A stretch of DNA of 64,000 nt from CBDBFH01 sp965204775 (GTDB lineage: Bacteria > Pseudomonadota > Alphaproteobacteria > JAPOUT01 > G958296285): contig CBDBFH010000023.1 in NCBI GenBank assembly GCA_965204775.1, positions 3,518 to 67,517 of the forward strand, read 5' to 3'. The position numbers were made by a program, and so were the translations under genes. Positions 23,987 through 32,879 of the stretch are shown one piece after another (the first letter of the stretch is position 1; each line of letters starts with the position of its first letter). The notes under the pieces are model-generated. The model was not told where the DNA came from. It was given only the letters and a program-made list of their open reading frames with translations, and did no database searches.

Positions 23987-25110
23987 GCCGGGCGGCGGGC
24001 GGGGGGCGTCTGCCGGTGCCTCCCGGCGGCCGGATCGGCATTTTGGGCGGCGGGCAGTTGGGCCGGATGCTGGCGATGGCGGCGGCCCGCCTGGGTTTTT
24101 CGGTCTGGATTTACTGTCCGGAGGAGTCGGTGGCGGCGCAGACGGCGGCGCGCCATATTGCGGCGGGTTATGCGGACGAGGCGGCGCTGGCCGGCTTTGC
24201 CGAGGCGTGTGATGTGATCACCTTTGAGTTTGAGAATATTCCTCTGGCGAGTCTTGCGTTTTTGGGCGGGCGGGCTTTGGTTCGGCCCGGTGCGGAGAGT
24301 CTGCGGATAACGCAAGACCGCCTTTTGGAGAAGCGTTTCGTGCAATCGGCGGGGATCGGGCTGGCGGGGTTTGCGCCGGTGGACGGGGAGCGGGATTTGG
24401 AAGCGGGGCTGGCGGCGGCCGGCCTGCCGGCGATTTTGAAGACGCGGCGGGCGGGCTATGACGGCAGGGGCCAGCGGGCGGTGGCCTCGCGTGCGGCGGC
24501 GCGCGCGGCGTTGCGCGAACTGGGCGGGGGGGACTGCGTTTTAGAGCAGCGGATTGCGTTTGACTGCGAGATTGCGCTGATCGGCGTGCGCGGCGCGGAT
24601 GGCGGGTTTTGCGCCTATGATCCGGTTGAGACGCTGCACGCCGGGGGGATTTTGCGCCAGGCGCGCGCGCCGGCGCAGATCGCGCCGGATTTGCGGGGCA
24701 AGGCGGAGGCAACCGCGCGCCGGATTGCCGAGGGTCTGGATCATATCGGGGTTCTGGCGGTTGAGATGTTTTGCGCCGGGGGCGATCTGCTGGTCAACGA
24801 GATTGCGCCGCGGGTTCACAATTCGGGTCACTGGACGCTGGAGGCCTGCGCGATCAGTCAGTTTGAGCAGCACATCCGGGCGATTTGCGGCTGGCCGGCG
24901 GGTTCGGCGTCGCGGCATTCGGATGCGCAGATGCGCAATCTTCTGGGCGAGGAAGGCGGGGCGTGGGAGTCGGTGGCGGCGCAGAGCGGGGCGGCGCTGC
25001 ATCTGTACGGCAAGCAGGCCAGACCGGGGCGCAAGGTCGGCCATGTGACGCGGCTTTATCCTTTGGGGGCGCTTGATCGCCGGGGCGGGGCGGCGCGGGA
25101 GGCGGGATAG
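23983..25110 (+). CDS. purK: 5-(carboxyamino)imidazole ribonucleotide synthase
   Basis: A 375-residue ATP-grasp PurK. It begins with the GGGQLGRMLA nucleotide/substrate loop, then ITFEFENIP, LKTRRAGYDGRGQ for ATP binding, and the metal-binding NEIAPRVHNSGHWTLEA block. It carboxylates AIR to N5-CAIR. The 3' end runs 55 bases into the convergent COQ9 gene. Confidence 0.95.
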   Translation: MSRAAGGGRLPVPPGGRIGILGGGQLGRMLAMAAARLGFSVWIYCPEESVAAQTAARHIAAGYADEAALAGFAEACDVITFEFENIPLASLAFLGGRALVRPGAESLRITQDRLLEKRFVQSAGIGLAGFAPVDGERDLEAGLAAAGLPAILKTRRAGYDGRGQRAVASRAAARAALRELGGGDCVLEQRIAFDCEIALIGVRGADGGFCAYDPVETLHAGGILRQARAPAQIAPDLRGKAEATARRIAEGLDHIGVLAVEMFCAGGDLLVNEIAPRVHNSGHWTLEACAISQFEQHIRAICGWPAGSASRHSDAQMRNLLGEEGGAWESVAAQSGAALHLYGKQARPGRKVGHVTRLYPLGALDRRGGAAREAG

Positions 25111-25769
25111 CGCCACCCGGCGAGGGCTTCGGCTATGGCGTTGGGCAGGGCATCGGAGCGCAGGGCGCGGGCGAGGCGGCCCAGCGCCCCGCCCCACTGG
25201 ACGACACTGCCGATCTGGCGCTGAATGAAGTCGGCGGTTTCGCTTTTTCCGGCGCTGGAGTCGTTGAGCCAGACGGCCAGACTCTGGGCGATGACCGGGG
25301 CGAGGAGGGCGCGCTTGGAGTAATAGTTGAAGTCGGTGGAGGCGTCGCCGCTGGCCCGCCAGATGGCGTCGGAGGAGGCGGCCAGCGCGCGCAGGCCGGT
25401 CGGAATGCAAGGGGGCAGCGCAAAGAAGACAGCCAGCCGCCGCACGGCCTCTTGATGGGGCAAGGCGAGGGCGAGGCGGGCGCGCAGGAAGAAGGCGACT
25501 TTATCGCGCACCCGTTCGGGCAGGCGGGCGGGATCAAGGCGGGCGGCGTCTTCGAGCAGCTGCCGGTCGCCCTCGGCGGAGAAATAAAGGGCGAGATCGC
25601 AGATTCCGGCGGGGAACAGGGCGCGGACCTGTTTGGGTTCCAGCCCGGCCTTGCGCCCGGCCTGGGCGAGCAGGGCCGAGGTCCAGCCCAGATTGGTGAC
25701 TTCGGGCAGGGCGGCGTCGAGCAGGCGGCGGCGGAGGCCGGCGGAGCGTGTTTTGGGGGCGGCAGGCAT
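25056..25769 (-). CDS. COQ9-family protein
   Basis: A 237-residue protein of the COQ9 family, which has a TetR-like fold and supports ubiquinone synthesis by presenting lipid intermediates. The helical N-terminus (LLDAALPEVTNLGW), LFPAGICDLALYFS and the IWRASGDASTDFNYYSKRA block are diagnostic. I start at MPAAPKTRSAG (25769); the open frame begins nine codons earlier at 25796. The gene lies between purK (convergent, overlapping) and rpsU (divergent). Confidence 0.85.
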   Translation of the reverse strand: MPAAPKTRSAGLRRRLLDAALPEVTNLGWTSALLAQAGRKAGLEPKQVRALFPAGICDLALYFSAEGDRQLLEDAARLDPARLPERVRDKVAFFLRARLALALPHQEAVRRLAVFFALPPCIPTGLRALAASSDAIWRASGDASTDFNYYSKRALLAPVIAQSLAVWLNDSSAGKSETADFIQRQIGSVVQWGGALGRLARALRSDALPNAIAEALAGWRYPASRAAPPRRSSAPKG

Positions 25770-25914
25770 GGGCAACACTGAGTGAGTGGGAGACACCCGG
25801 CATATCGCCTCTGGACAGGCCGGTCAATATCTGATAGAGCCTGCCGCTTTGATGGCTGGCGCGGGCGGGGGTTTTCCCGTCCGGCGTTTTTCGTCTGATG
25901 AGGATATTTGTCTT

Positions 25915-26166
25915 TTGACCATTCAAGTTGTTGTTCGCGACAATAATGTCGAGCAGGCGCTGAAGGCGCTGAAGCGCAAATTGCAGCGCGAGGGCGTGTT
26001 TCGCGAGATCAAGCTGCGCCATTACTACGAGAAGCCGACGCAAAAGCGCACCCGCGAGAAGGCGGAGGCGATCCGGCGTTTGCGCAAGTTGGCGCGCAAG
26101 CGGGCGATGCGCGAGGGTCTGCTGACGAGCGGGGGCCGGAGCGGGGTTCGCCTGCCCCGGCGCTAG
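25915..26166 (+). CDS. rpsU: 30S ribosomal protein S21
   Basis: An 83-residue S21. By family alignment the protein begins TIQVVVRDNNVEQALKALKR, which requires the TTG at 25915-25917 as start, with a GATGAGGA site about 11 bases upstream. The open frame continues upstream to ATG 25786, but that 43-codon extension has no S21 similarity and overlaps the COQ9 promoter. Basic helices with KLQREG, KPTQKRTREKAEAIRR and RKLARKR fill the rest. The stop abuts the convergent pntB stop. Confidence 0.85.
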   Translation: MTIQVVVRDNNVEQALKALKRKLQREGVFREIKLRHYYEKPTQKRTREKAEAIRRLRKLARKRAMREGLLTSGGRSGVRLPRR

Positions 26167-27569
26167 GCGAGCGCCTTGACGATTCCCTCGACCATTTTTT
26201 TGGCGTCGCCGAACAGCATCATCGTATTGTCGCGGAAGAAGAGGCGGTTGGAGATTCCGGCATAGCCTGCGCCCAGGCCGCGCTTGACGAAGAGGACGGT
26301 GGCGGCCTTGCCGACGTCGAGGACGGGCATTCCGAAGATGGGGCTTTGAGGGTCGTCGCGCGCGGCGGGGTTGGTCACGTCATTGGCGCCGATGACGAAG
26401 GCGACGTCGGTCTGGGCGAAGGCGTTGTTGATGTCTTCCAGTTCGAAGACTTCGTCATAGGGGACATTGGCTTCGGCGAGGAGGACGTTCATATGTCCGG
26501 GCATGCGCCCGGCGACGGGGTGGATGGCGTAGGAGAGTTTGACTCCGGCGCTTTTGAGGGCGTCGGCCATTTCGCGCAGGGCGTGCTGTGCCTGGGCGAC
26601 GGCCATGCCGTAGCCGGGGACGACGACCACCGATCCGGCATTGGCGAGGATGAAGGCGGCGTCTTCGGCGCTGCCGCGCTTGACGGGGCGCTCGCCGCCG
26701 GTTTGGGCGGCGGTCTCGTCGCCGCCGAAGCCGCCGAGGATGACGCTGAAGAAGGAGCGGTTCATGCCGCGGCACATGATGTAGGAGAGGATGGCGCCCG
26801 AGGCCCCGACCAGCGCGCCGGTGATGATCAGGGCCATATTGGAGAGGGTGAATCCGATTCCGGCGGCGGCCCATCCGGAATAGGAGTTGAGCATGGAGAT
26901 GACGACGGGCATATCGGCGCCGCCGATGGGGATGATCAGGAGGATTCCGATCAGGAAGGCGAGGAGGGTGACGAGGAGGAAGACGGCGAGGCTGGGCTGC
27001 CCGGCGGAGAGGGTGAGGAAGAGGATTCCGGCGAGGATGGCGAGCGCGATCAGGGCGTTGATTACGTGGCGGGCGGGGAGGAGGCGGGGGGCGCCGGACA
27101 TGAGTCCCTGCAATTTGGCGAAGGCGATGATGGATCCGGAGAAGGTGATCGCGCCGATGACCGATCCCAGCGCCATTTCGAGCATGCTGACGGGGCGGAT
27201 TCCGCCATTGGGGTGTGCGATCTGGAAGGCGGCGGGGGAGAAGAAGGCGGCCAGGGCGACCAGGACGGCGGCGAGGCCGACGAGGGAATGGAAGGCGGCG
27301 ACGAGTTGGGGCATGGCGGTCATCGGGATTCGGTAGGCGATGAGCGCGCCGAGCGCGCCGCCGGCGAGGACGGCGAGCGCGATCAGGCCGAGGATGGCCG
27401 GGGCATGGGACTGGAGGAGGAAGAAGGTGGTGACGACGGCGACGGCCATTCCGGCCATTCCGGCGAGGTTGCCGCGCCGGGAGGATTCCGGTGAGGCGAG
27501 GCCGCGCAAGGCGAGGATGAAGAGGACGCCGGCGGCCAGATAGAGGAGGGCGGCGAGGTTGGGGTTCAT
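26163..27569 (-). CDS. pntB: NAD(P) transhydrogenase subunit beta
   Basis: A 468-residue PntB. The N-terminal half has about eight to nine membrane helices of the proton channel. The C-terminal domain III binds NADP(H): VVVPGYGMAVAQAQH, then SYAIHPVAGRMPGHMNVLLAEA, then VIGANDVTNPAA and KRGLGAGYAG. With the alpha subunits it couples hydride transfer between NADH and NADP+ to proton movement. It is last in the cox IV-pntAA-pntAB-pntB operon. Confidence 0.95.
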   Translation of the reverse strand: MNPNLAALLYLAAGVLFILALRGLASPESSRRGNLAGMAGMAVAVVTTFFLLQSHAPAILGLIALAVLAGGALGALIAYRIPMTAMPQLVAAFHSLVGLAAVLVALAAFFSPAAFQIAHPNGGIRPVSMLEMALGSVIGAITFSGSIIAFAKLQGLMSGAPRLLPARHVINALIALAILAGILFLTLSAGQPSLAVFLLVTLLAFLIGILLIIPIGGADMPVVISMLNSYSGWAAAGIGFTLSNMALIITGALVGASGAILSYIMCRGMNRSFFSVILGGFGGDETAAQTGGERPVKRGSAEDAAFILANAGSVVVVPGYGMAVAQAQHALREMADALKSAGVKLSYAIHPVAGRMPGHMNVLLAEANVPYDEVFELEDINNAFAQTDVAFVIGANDVTNPAARDDPQSPIFGMPVLDVGKAATVLFVKRGLGAGYAGISNRLFFRDNTMMLFGDAKKMVEGIVKALA

Positions 27570-27572
27570 CGC

Positions 27573-27881
27573 TCAGCGCTCTTTTTTGCGGTACATGGCG
27601 AGCATTCTGGCGGTGACGAGGAAGCCGCCGAAGATATTGACGCAGGCCATGACCAGGGCGCAAAAGCCGAGGATGCGCGACAGGCGCGAAGCGCCGCCGA
27701 GGCTCTCGACGCCGACCGCGATCAGCGCGCCGACCACGATCACCGAGGAGATGGCGTTGGTCACCGACATCAGCGGGGTGTGGAGGGCGGGGGTCACCGA
27801 CCAGACGACGTAATAGCCGACGAAGATGGCCAGGATGAAAATGCTGAGCAGGAAGAGGCCCGGCTCGACGGCGAGGGTCAT
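27573..27881 (-). CDS. pntAB: NAD(P) transhydrogenase subunit alpha, membrane part (alpha-2)
   Basis: A 102-residue protein with three to four membrane helices, including the conserved GYYVVWSVTPALHTPLMSVT and SRILGFCALVMACVNIFGGF segments. It is the separate membrane piece of the alpha subunit, as is usual in alphaproteobacteria. Its start overlaps the end of the domain I gene by 4 bases and it is 3 bases from pntB. Confidence 0.93.
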   Translation of the reverse strand: MTLAVEPGLFLLSIFILAIFVGYYVVWSVTPALHTPLMSVTNAISSVIVVGALIAVGVESLGGASRLSRILGFCALVMACVNIFGGFLVTARMLAMYRKKER

Positions 27882-28999
27882 GATCGGGCCTCCGGTCCGG
27901 CGCGGGCGGGGGTTTGGCGGCTGCGGGCGATGGCGGTGGCGGCGATGATTTCGTCGTCCCAGTCGACGGCAAGCGTTTTGTTTTGGGGGTCGATCATGGG
28001 GGCGATGAAATTATAGAGGTTTCGGGCATAGAGGGCGCTGGCGTCGGCGGCGATCATTCCGGCCATATTGAGGGGGGCGAGGATGGCGACGCCGGATTCG
28101 CGCACGGTCTGGCCGGGCTGTGACAAGGCGCAGTTGCCGCCCTGGGGCGCGGCGAGATCGACGATCACCGATCCCGGCTTCATGCTGCGCACCATTTCGG
28201 GGCTGATCAGGCGCGGGGCGGGCTTGCCGGGGATCAGGGCGGTGCAGATGACGATATCCTGGCGGGCGATAGTCCGGGCGATGAGTTCGGCCTGGCGGCG
28301 CTGATAGTCCCGGCTCATTTCGCGGGCGTATCCGGCTTCGGTTTCGGCGGCTTCTTCGGCGGCGTCCTCGACCATGACGAATTCTGCGCCCAGGCTTTCG
28401 ATCTGCTCGCCGGCGGCGCGGCGGACATCGGTGGCGCTGACCCGCGCGCCGAGGCGGCGGGCGGTGGCGATGGCCTGCAATCCGGCGACGCCTGCGCCCA
28501 TCACGAAGAGGCGGGCGGGGGCGACGGTTCCGGCGGCGGTCATCATCATGGGAAAGGCGCGCGCGAAGCAGGCGGCGGCTTCGATCACGGCCCGGTATCC
28601 GGCGAGGTTGGCCTGCGAGGACAAGGCGTCCATCGACTGGGCGCGGGTGATGCGGGGCAGGCGCTCCAGCGCGAAGGCGGACAGCCCGGCGCCGGCGAAT
28701 TGGGCGGCGGCTTCGGGTCTGTGGGGTTCGAGGAGTCCGGCGAGGACCGCGCCTTTTTTCATCCGGGCCAGGTGCGGGGCGGCGGGCGGACGCACCGCGA
28801 GGACGATGTCGGCCTGGGCGAGGATTTGGGGATCGTCGAAGAACTTTACGCCGGCTGCTTCATAGTCTGCGGCGGCGAAGGGGGCGGGGCTGCGCTCCAG
28901 CATGGGGGTCAGGCCGAGGGCGGCGAATTTGCGGGCGGTTTCGGGCGAGAGCGCACAGCGCGGCTCGCCTTGCGCCTCCTTGAGGGCGATGAGTTTCAT
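27878..28999 (-). CDS. pntAA: NAD(P) transhydrogenase subunit alpha, NAD-binding domain I (alpha-1)
   Basis: A 373-residue soluble domain I related to alanine dehydrogenase. It shows the substrate-side EAQGEPRCALSPE block, RAQSMDALSSQANLAGYRA, the Rossmann loop VMGAGVAGLQAIATARRLGA followed by ATDVR, and the TALIPGKPAPRLI and MKPGSVIVDLAA blocks. It binds NAD(H) in the transhydrogenase. The ATG (28999) overlaps the stop of the small cox subunit IV gene by one base. Confidence 0.95.
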   Translation of the reverse strand: MKLIALKEAQGEPRCALSPETARKFAALGLTPMLERSPAPFAAADYEAAGVKFFDDPQILAQADIVLAVRPPAAPHLARMKKGAVLAGLLEPHRPEAAAQFAGAGLSAFALERLPRITRAQSMDALSSQANLAGYRAVIEAAACFARAFPMMMTAAGTVAPARLFVMGAGVAGLQAIATARRLGARVSATDVRRAAGEQIESLGAEFVMVEDAAEEAAETEAGYAREMSRDYQRRQAELIARTIARQDIVICTALIPGKPAPRLISPEMVRSMKPGSVIVDLAAPQGGNCALSQPGQTVRESGVAILAPLNMAGMIAADASALYARNLYNFIAPMIDPQNKTLAVDWDDEIIAATAIARSRQTPARAGPEARS

Positions 29000-29157
29000 C
29001 AGACGAGCAGCACGGCCATCAGGAGCAGGATGACGGCCGCAACGCCGCCCGAGATGGCGAGGAAGCGCACGAAGCCGGCATATCCCCGGATATGCATCTG
29101 CGCGTCCATCTCGCGATGCCAGCCGCGCGGTTTGGAAGAAGCGCCCTTGCCCGCCAT
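28999..29157 (-). CDS. aa3-type cytochrome c oxidase subunit IV (small)
   Basis: A 52-residue protein. It starts MAGKGASSKPRGWHREMD, then HIRGYAGFVRF and one membrane helix (about 31-51, FLAISGGVAAVILLLMAVLL). This is the pfam07835 bacterial aa3 oxidase subunit IV pattern: a short charged N-terminus, an Asp/His segment and a single helix. Its TGA overlaps the pntAA ATG as TGATG, so it leads the transhydrogenase operon, an arrangement seen in Hyphomicrobiales. The other oxidase genes are not in this window. Confidence 0.85.
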   Translation of the reverse strand: MAGKGASSKPRGWHREMDAQMHIRGYAGFVRFLAISGGVAAVILLLMAVLLV

Positions 29158-29196
29158 GATCGGGGATTATAGCAGAACGGGGCGGGGGCGGACGAT

Positions 29197-30120
29197 TTAT
29201 TGCGCGCCCGACCAGTCGCGCTTGACGCCGAGATTGAGGAGGAGGGGGGCGGCGACGAAGATGGAGGAATAGGTTCCGACAAAGACGCCCCAGATCATGG
29301 CGAAGGCGAAGCCCTCGATGACCGCGCCGCCCAGTATCCAGAGGGAGAAGAGGGCGATCAGGGTGGTGACCGAGGTCATCAGGGTGCGGGCGAGCGTCTG
29401 GGCGACGGAGAGGTCGATCAGGCTGTTGAGGGGCATGGCTTTGTATTTGCGCAGGTTTTCGCGCACGCGGTCATAGACGACGACGGTGTCGTTGAGGGAG
29501 TAGCCGACGATGGTCAGGATGGCGGCGATGATGGAGAGGTTGAATTCGAAATGGAGGAAGGAGAAGACGCCGATGGTCAAGATGATGTCATGGATGAGGG
29601 CGCAGACCGCGCCCAGCGAGAACTGCCACTCGAAGCGGGCCCAGATATAGACGAGGACGAGGCCGATGGCGGCGAGGACGGCGAGCAGGCCGGTGAGGAT
29701 GAGTTCGCGGCTGACTTTGGGCCCGACGATTTCGACCCGGCGATAGTCGAGATCGGGGTCGAGGGCGTTTTTGACGGCGGTGACGGCGGCCTGTTCCGGG
29801 GTTTCGGCGTCCGGCGCGGCGGGGTCCTGACGGGCCTCGATTCGGATCAGAGCCTCGCGGGGCGATCCGAAATGCTGGACTTGCACATCGCCCAGCCCGC
29901 GGCCCGACAGGCGGGTGCGGATGTCGCCCAGCGCGATGTCCTGCGCCGCGCCGATTTCGATCAGGGTTCCGCCGCGAAAATCGATTCCATAATTGAGGCC
30001 GCGCGCAAAGAACAAGGCCGCCGAGGCCAGCATGGCGGCGGCGGAGAGGACGTAGAAGAGCCGCATCCACCGGCAGACGGGCAAGAAGAGGCCGTCGGGG
30101 AGGAGGCGCAGACTAGGCAT
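29197..30120 (-). CDS. secF: protein translocase subunit SecF
   Basis: A 307-residue SecF with six predicted helices. It carries GIDFRGGTLIEI after the first helix, a periplasmic P1-like domain (about 55-130), and the conserved VGYSLNDTVVVYDRVRENLR and TSVTTLIALFSLWILGG blocks. With SecD and YajC it uses proton flow to assist SecYEG secretion. The start overlaps the secD end by 8 bases. Confidence 0.95.
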   Translation of the reverse strand: MPSLRLLPDGLFLPVCRWMRLFYVLSAAAMLASAALFFARGLNYGIDFRGGTLIEIGAAQDIALGDIRTRLSGRGLGDVQVQHFGSPREALIRIEARQDPAAPDAETPEQAAVTAVKNALDPDLDYRRVEIVGPKVSRELILTGLLAVLAAIGLVLVYIWARFEWQFSLGAVCALIHDIILTIGVFSFLHFEFNLSIIAAILTIVGYSLNDTVVVYDRVRENLRKYKAMPLNSLIDLSVAQTLARTLMTSVTTLIALFSLWILGGAVIEGFAFAMIWGVFVGTYSSIFVAAPLLLNLGVKRDWSGAQ

Positions 30121-31759
30121 TGTTTTCGGGGGTGGCGATGAGGGGGGCGGGCTTGAAGGGCAGGCGGGCGGGGCGGCGCAGGCGCACCCAGGAGGCGGCG
30201 AGCAGGCGGGTGAAGGTGAAGGCGGTGAAGACCGAGGTGATGATTCCGATTCCCAGGGTGACCGCGAAGCCGCGGACCGGACCGGAACCGGCGAAGAAGA
30301 GGATCGCGGCGGCGATGAAGGTGGTGATATTGGCGTCGAGAATGGTTCCCAGCGCGCGGGAATATCCGGCGTCGATGGCGTTGATCAGGCTTTTGCCGCG
30401 CCCGGCCTCTTCGCGGATTCGCTCGAAGATCAGGACATTGGCGTCGACCGCCATGCCGATGGTCAGGACGATTCCGGCGATTCCGGGCAAGGTCAAGGTT
30501 GCCTGGAGGAGGGAGAGGACGCCGAGGATCAAGACGAGATTGACGAGGAGGGCGAGATTGGCGAAGAGGCCGAAAAGGCCGTAGCTGAGCAGGATGAAGC
30601 CGATGACGGCGGCCAGGCCGATCAGGGCGGCCAGGGTTCCGGCGCGGACCGAGTCGGCGCCGAGGCTGGGGCCGACCGTGCGCTCTTCGAGGATTCGCAA
30701 AGGGGCGGGCAAGGCACCGGCGCGCAGGAGGATGGCGAGGTCGCCGGCTTCTTGAATCGAGAAGTTTCCGGAGATCTGGGCGCGCCCCCCCAGGATGGGC
30801 TCACGGATGACGGGGGCGCTGACCACCTTGCCGTCAAGGACGATAGCGAAGGGTTTTCCGACATTTTGCCGGGTGGTCTCGCCGAAGCGGCGCGCGCCCA
30901 GCGAGTCGAGCTGGAAGGTGACGATCGGCGCGTTGTTGATCTGATCGAAGGCGGGCTGGGCGTCGACCAGATTTTCGCCGCTGACCATGATTCGGCGGCG
31001 GATCAGATAGGACGGCGCGGGTTCGCCGGGGCCGTAGAGGATGAGGGAACCGGCGGGGGGCGCGGCGGCCAGCGCTTCGGCGGCGCTCATGGAGGTGTCG
31101 ACCAGCTGGAAGTTGAGTTTGGCGGTCTGCCCCAGCAGGTTTTTGAGCCGTTCGGGATCGTCGAAGCCGGGGACCTGGACGAGGATTCGTTCGCTGCCCT
31201 GCCGCTGGATGGTGGGTTCGGTGGTTCCCAGTTCGTCGACCCGGCGGCGGACGATCTCGATCGACTGCGCCAGCGTGCGCTGGGCGGAGCGGCGGCGGGC
31301 GTCTTCGGACGGCAGCAAGGCCGCCGCGCCGTTTTCGGCGATCTCTACGCGCAGGCTGTCGGCGGCGAAGGGGGAGAGGAAATCGATTCCCAGGGGATCG
31401 GAGATTTCCTCCAGCGCGGCTTTGGCCTGCGCGCCCTGGGCCGGGTCGCGCAGTTGCAGGCGGACCTGCGCGCCCTGGATGCGCAGCCCGCGATAGCCGA
31501 TTCGCTTTTCGCGGAGGATTTTGCGCACCTCGTCGCGCACGCCCTCCATGCGCTGGGTCAGCGCGGCGTCCAGTTCGACTTCGAGGAGGAGGTGCGATCC
31601 GCCGCGCAGATCAAGGCCCAGATTGACGGTGCGGTTCAGCCCGACGAAGGCCAGGGTGTCGCGCAGACGTTCGGGCAGGGCGTTGGGGACGGCGAGGAGA
31701 GCGCCGGCGCACAGGACGGCCAGAATGGCGAGGATTTTCCATCCGGGGAAATAGAGCAT
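30113..31759 (-). CDS. secD: protein translocase subunit SecD
   Basis: A 548-residue SecD. LGLDLRGGSHLLLEV follows helix 1, then a large periplasmic domain (about 60-350) with RRRVDELGTTEP, and the C-terminal membrane half holds GMAVDANVLIFERIREE and RALGTILDANITTFIAA. It partners with SecF. It follows yajC by 13 bases. Confidence 0.95.
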   Translation of the reverse strand: MLYFPGWKILAILAVLCAGALLAVPNALPERLRDTLAFVGLNRTVNLGLDLRGGSHLLLEVELDAALTQRMEGVRDEVRKILREKRIGYRGLRIQGAQVRLQLRDPAQGAQAKAALEEISDPLGIDFLSPFAADSLRVEIAENGAAALLPSEDARRRSAQRTLAQSIEIVRRRVDELGTTEPTIQRQGSERILVQVPGFDDPERLKNLLGQTAKLNFQLVDTSMSAAEALAAAPPAGSLILYGPGEPAPSYLIRRRIMVSGENLVDAQPAFDQINNAPIVTFQLDSLGARRFGETTRQNVGKPFAIVLDGKVVSAPVIREPILGGRAQISGNFSIQEAGDLAILLRAGALPAPLRILEERTVGPSLGADSVRAGTLAALIGLAAVIGFILLSYGLFGLFANLALLVNLVLILGVLSLLQATLTLPGIAGIVLTIGMAVDANVLIFERIREEAGRGKSLINAIDAGYSRALGTILDANITTFIAAAILFFAGSGPVRGFAVTLGIGIITSVFTAFTFTRLLAASWVRLRRPARLPFKPAPLIATPENNA

Positions 31760-31772
31760 GACGAGGCCGGTC

Positions 31773-32117
31773 TCATCTGGCCGGGGCGGCGGGTTCGTCG
31801 CCGCCCGGGGCCTTGCTGTGCAAATCGCTGATGGTCGCCTTGAGGACGCGCACCCGGATGCCTTCGGCCAGTTCGACGATGCATTCCTGCTCGCCGCTCA
31901 GGCGGTAGATTTTGCCGATCATGCCCCCGGCGGTGACCACGACGTCGCCGCGGCGCAGATTGCCGATCATCTCGCGATGGGCGCGCACCCGCTTGTTCTG
32001 GGGGCGGATGATCAGGAAATAGAAGATGACGAAGACGGCGACGAGCGGGAAGAGAATGCTGTAATCCCCCAACCCGCTGCGGGAGGCTTCTTGCGCCCAT
32101 GCCGGAGTTGCGAACAC
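31773..32117 (-). CDS. yajC: preprotein translocase subunit YajC
   Basis: A 114-residue YajC with a single helix (about 20-38, ILFPLVAVFVIFYFLIIRP), the PQNKRVRAHREMI turn and the RGDVVVTAGGMIGKI strand region. The start codon is GTG (32115-32117), giving VFATPAWAQ, which looks like a short leader. It is the Sec accessory protein normally found before secD, as here. The M23 peptidase gene that usually lies between pcm and yajC in related genomes is absent. Confidence 0.92.
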   Translation of the reverse strand: MFATPAWAQEASRSGLGDYSILFPLVAVFVIFYFLIIRPQNKRVRAHREMIGNLRRGDVVVTAGGMIGKIYRLSGEQECIVELAEGIRVRVLKATISDLHSKAPGGDEPAAPAR

Positions 32118-32168
32118 GTAGATTCTGTGCGCCCCCTCGAAAGTTTCTGGCCTGCTCTGCCGGGCGGA

Positions 32169-32879
32169 CTATAGCCCGCGCTGGCCGGGCTTTGCAAAAG
32201 GCGGTTGGGCGGCGGCGGGTTGGCGCGGGGCGGGGCGTCCGGCGGGGCCTTTTTCGAGGAGGGGGAGGGCGACGTTTTCGGCGAGGAGGGTGTGGGCGAG
32301 GCCGGCTTCCTTGCGTGTGATTCGCATCAGGCGCTGTTTGGGTCCGGCGGGGGGCACGCAGACGGCGGCGATCAGGACGCCTTCGGGTTTGAGCTGTCCG
32401 GCGAGGGTGAGGGGCATGGTGGGCAGGGCGGCGGTGGCGAGGATTCGGTCGAAGGGGGCCTGTTCGGGCCATCCCGTCCATCCGTCGGCGATGCGCGGGG
32501 CGATATTGTGGAGGCCGAGTTTGGCGAAGCCGGCCTGGGCGGCGAGTGACAGGTCGCGGTGGCGCTCGATGGTGTAGATGCGGCGGACGAGATGGGCGAT
32601 GACGGCGGTCTGGTATCCGGAGCCGGTGCCGATTTCGAGGACGCGGTGATCGGGCTGGAATTGGGCGGCGTCGATCAGGGAGGCGAGGAAATGGGGGGAG
32701 AGCGCGGTCTGGCCCTGCGGCAGGGGCAGGGGGGAGTCGGCATAGAGGGCGGCGGGGCCGAGGCGGGGGAAGAAGGCTTCGCGCGAGACGGCTTCGAGGG
32801 CGCGCAGGAGGCGCATGTCGCGCAGGCCGCGCCCGCGCAGACTCATGATCAGGCTGACTTTATCCGGTTCGTTTGGCAC
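32169..32879 (-). CDS. pcm: protein-L-isoaspartate O-methyltransferase
   Basis: A 236-residue PCMT. It contains the LRALEAVSREAFFP segment, the substrate loop LPLPQGQTALSPHFLASLIDA, the SAM motif LEIGTGSGYQTAV, and the conserved DGWTGWPEQAPFDRILATAA block. It repairs isoaspartyl residues in aged proteins. Of the possible starts I take GTG 32877-32879 (20 bases inside surE), because family alignment needs residues before LIMSLRGRG; ATG 32846 is the alternative. It is coupled to surE, as is typical. Confidence 0.9.
   Translation of the reverse strand: MPNEPDKVSLIMSLRGRGLRDMRLLRALEAVSREAFFPRLGPAALYADSPLPLPQGQTALSPHFLASLIDAAQFQPDHRVLEIGTGSGYQTAVIAHLVRRIYTIERHRDLSLAAQAGFAKLGLHNIAPRIADGWTGWPEQAPFDRILATAALPTMPLTLAGQLKPEGVLIAAVCVPPAGPKQRLMRITRKEAGLAHTLLAENVALPLLEKGPAGRPAPRQPAAAQPPFAKPGQRGL

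Noticed and set aside
26455..27972. 505-codon Arg/Pro-rich minus-strand ORF
   Set aside because: Out-of-frame reading of pntB and pntAB; composition is typical of a shifted GC-rich frame.
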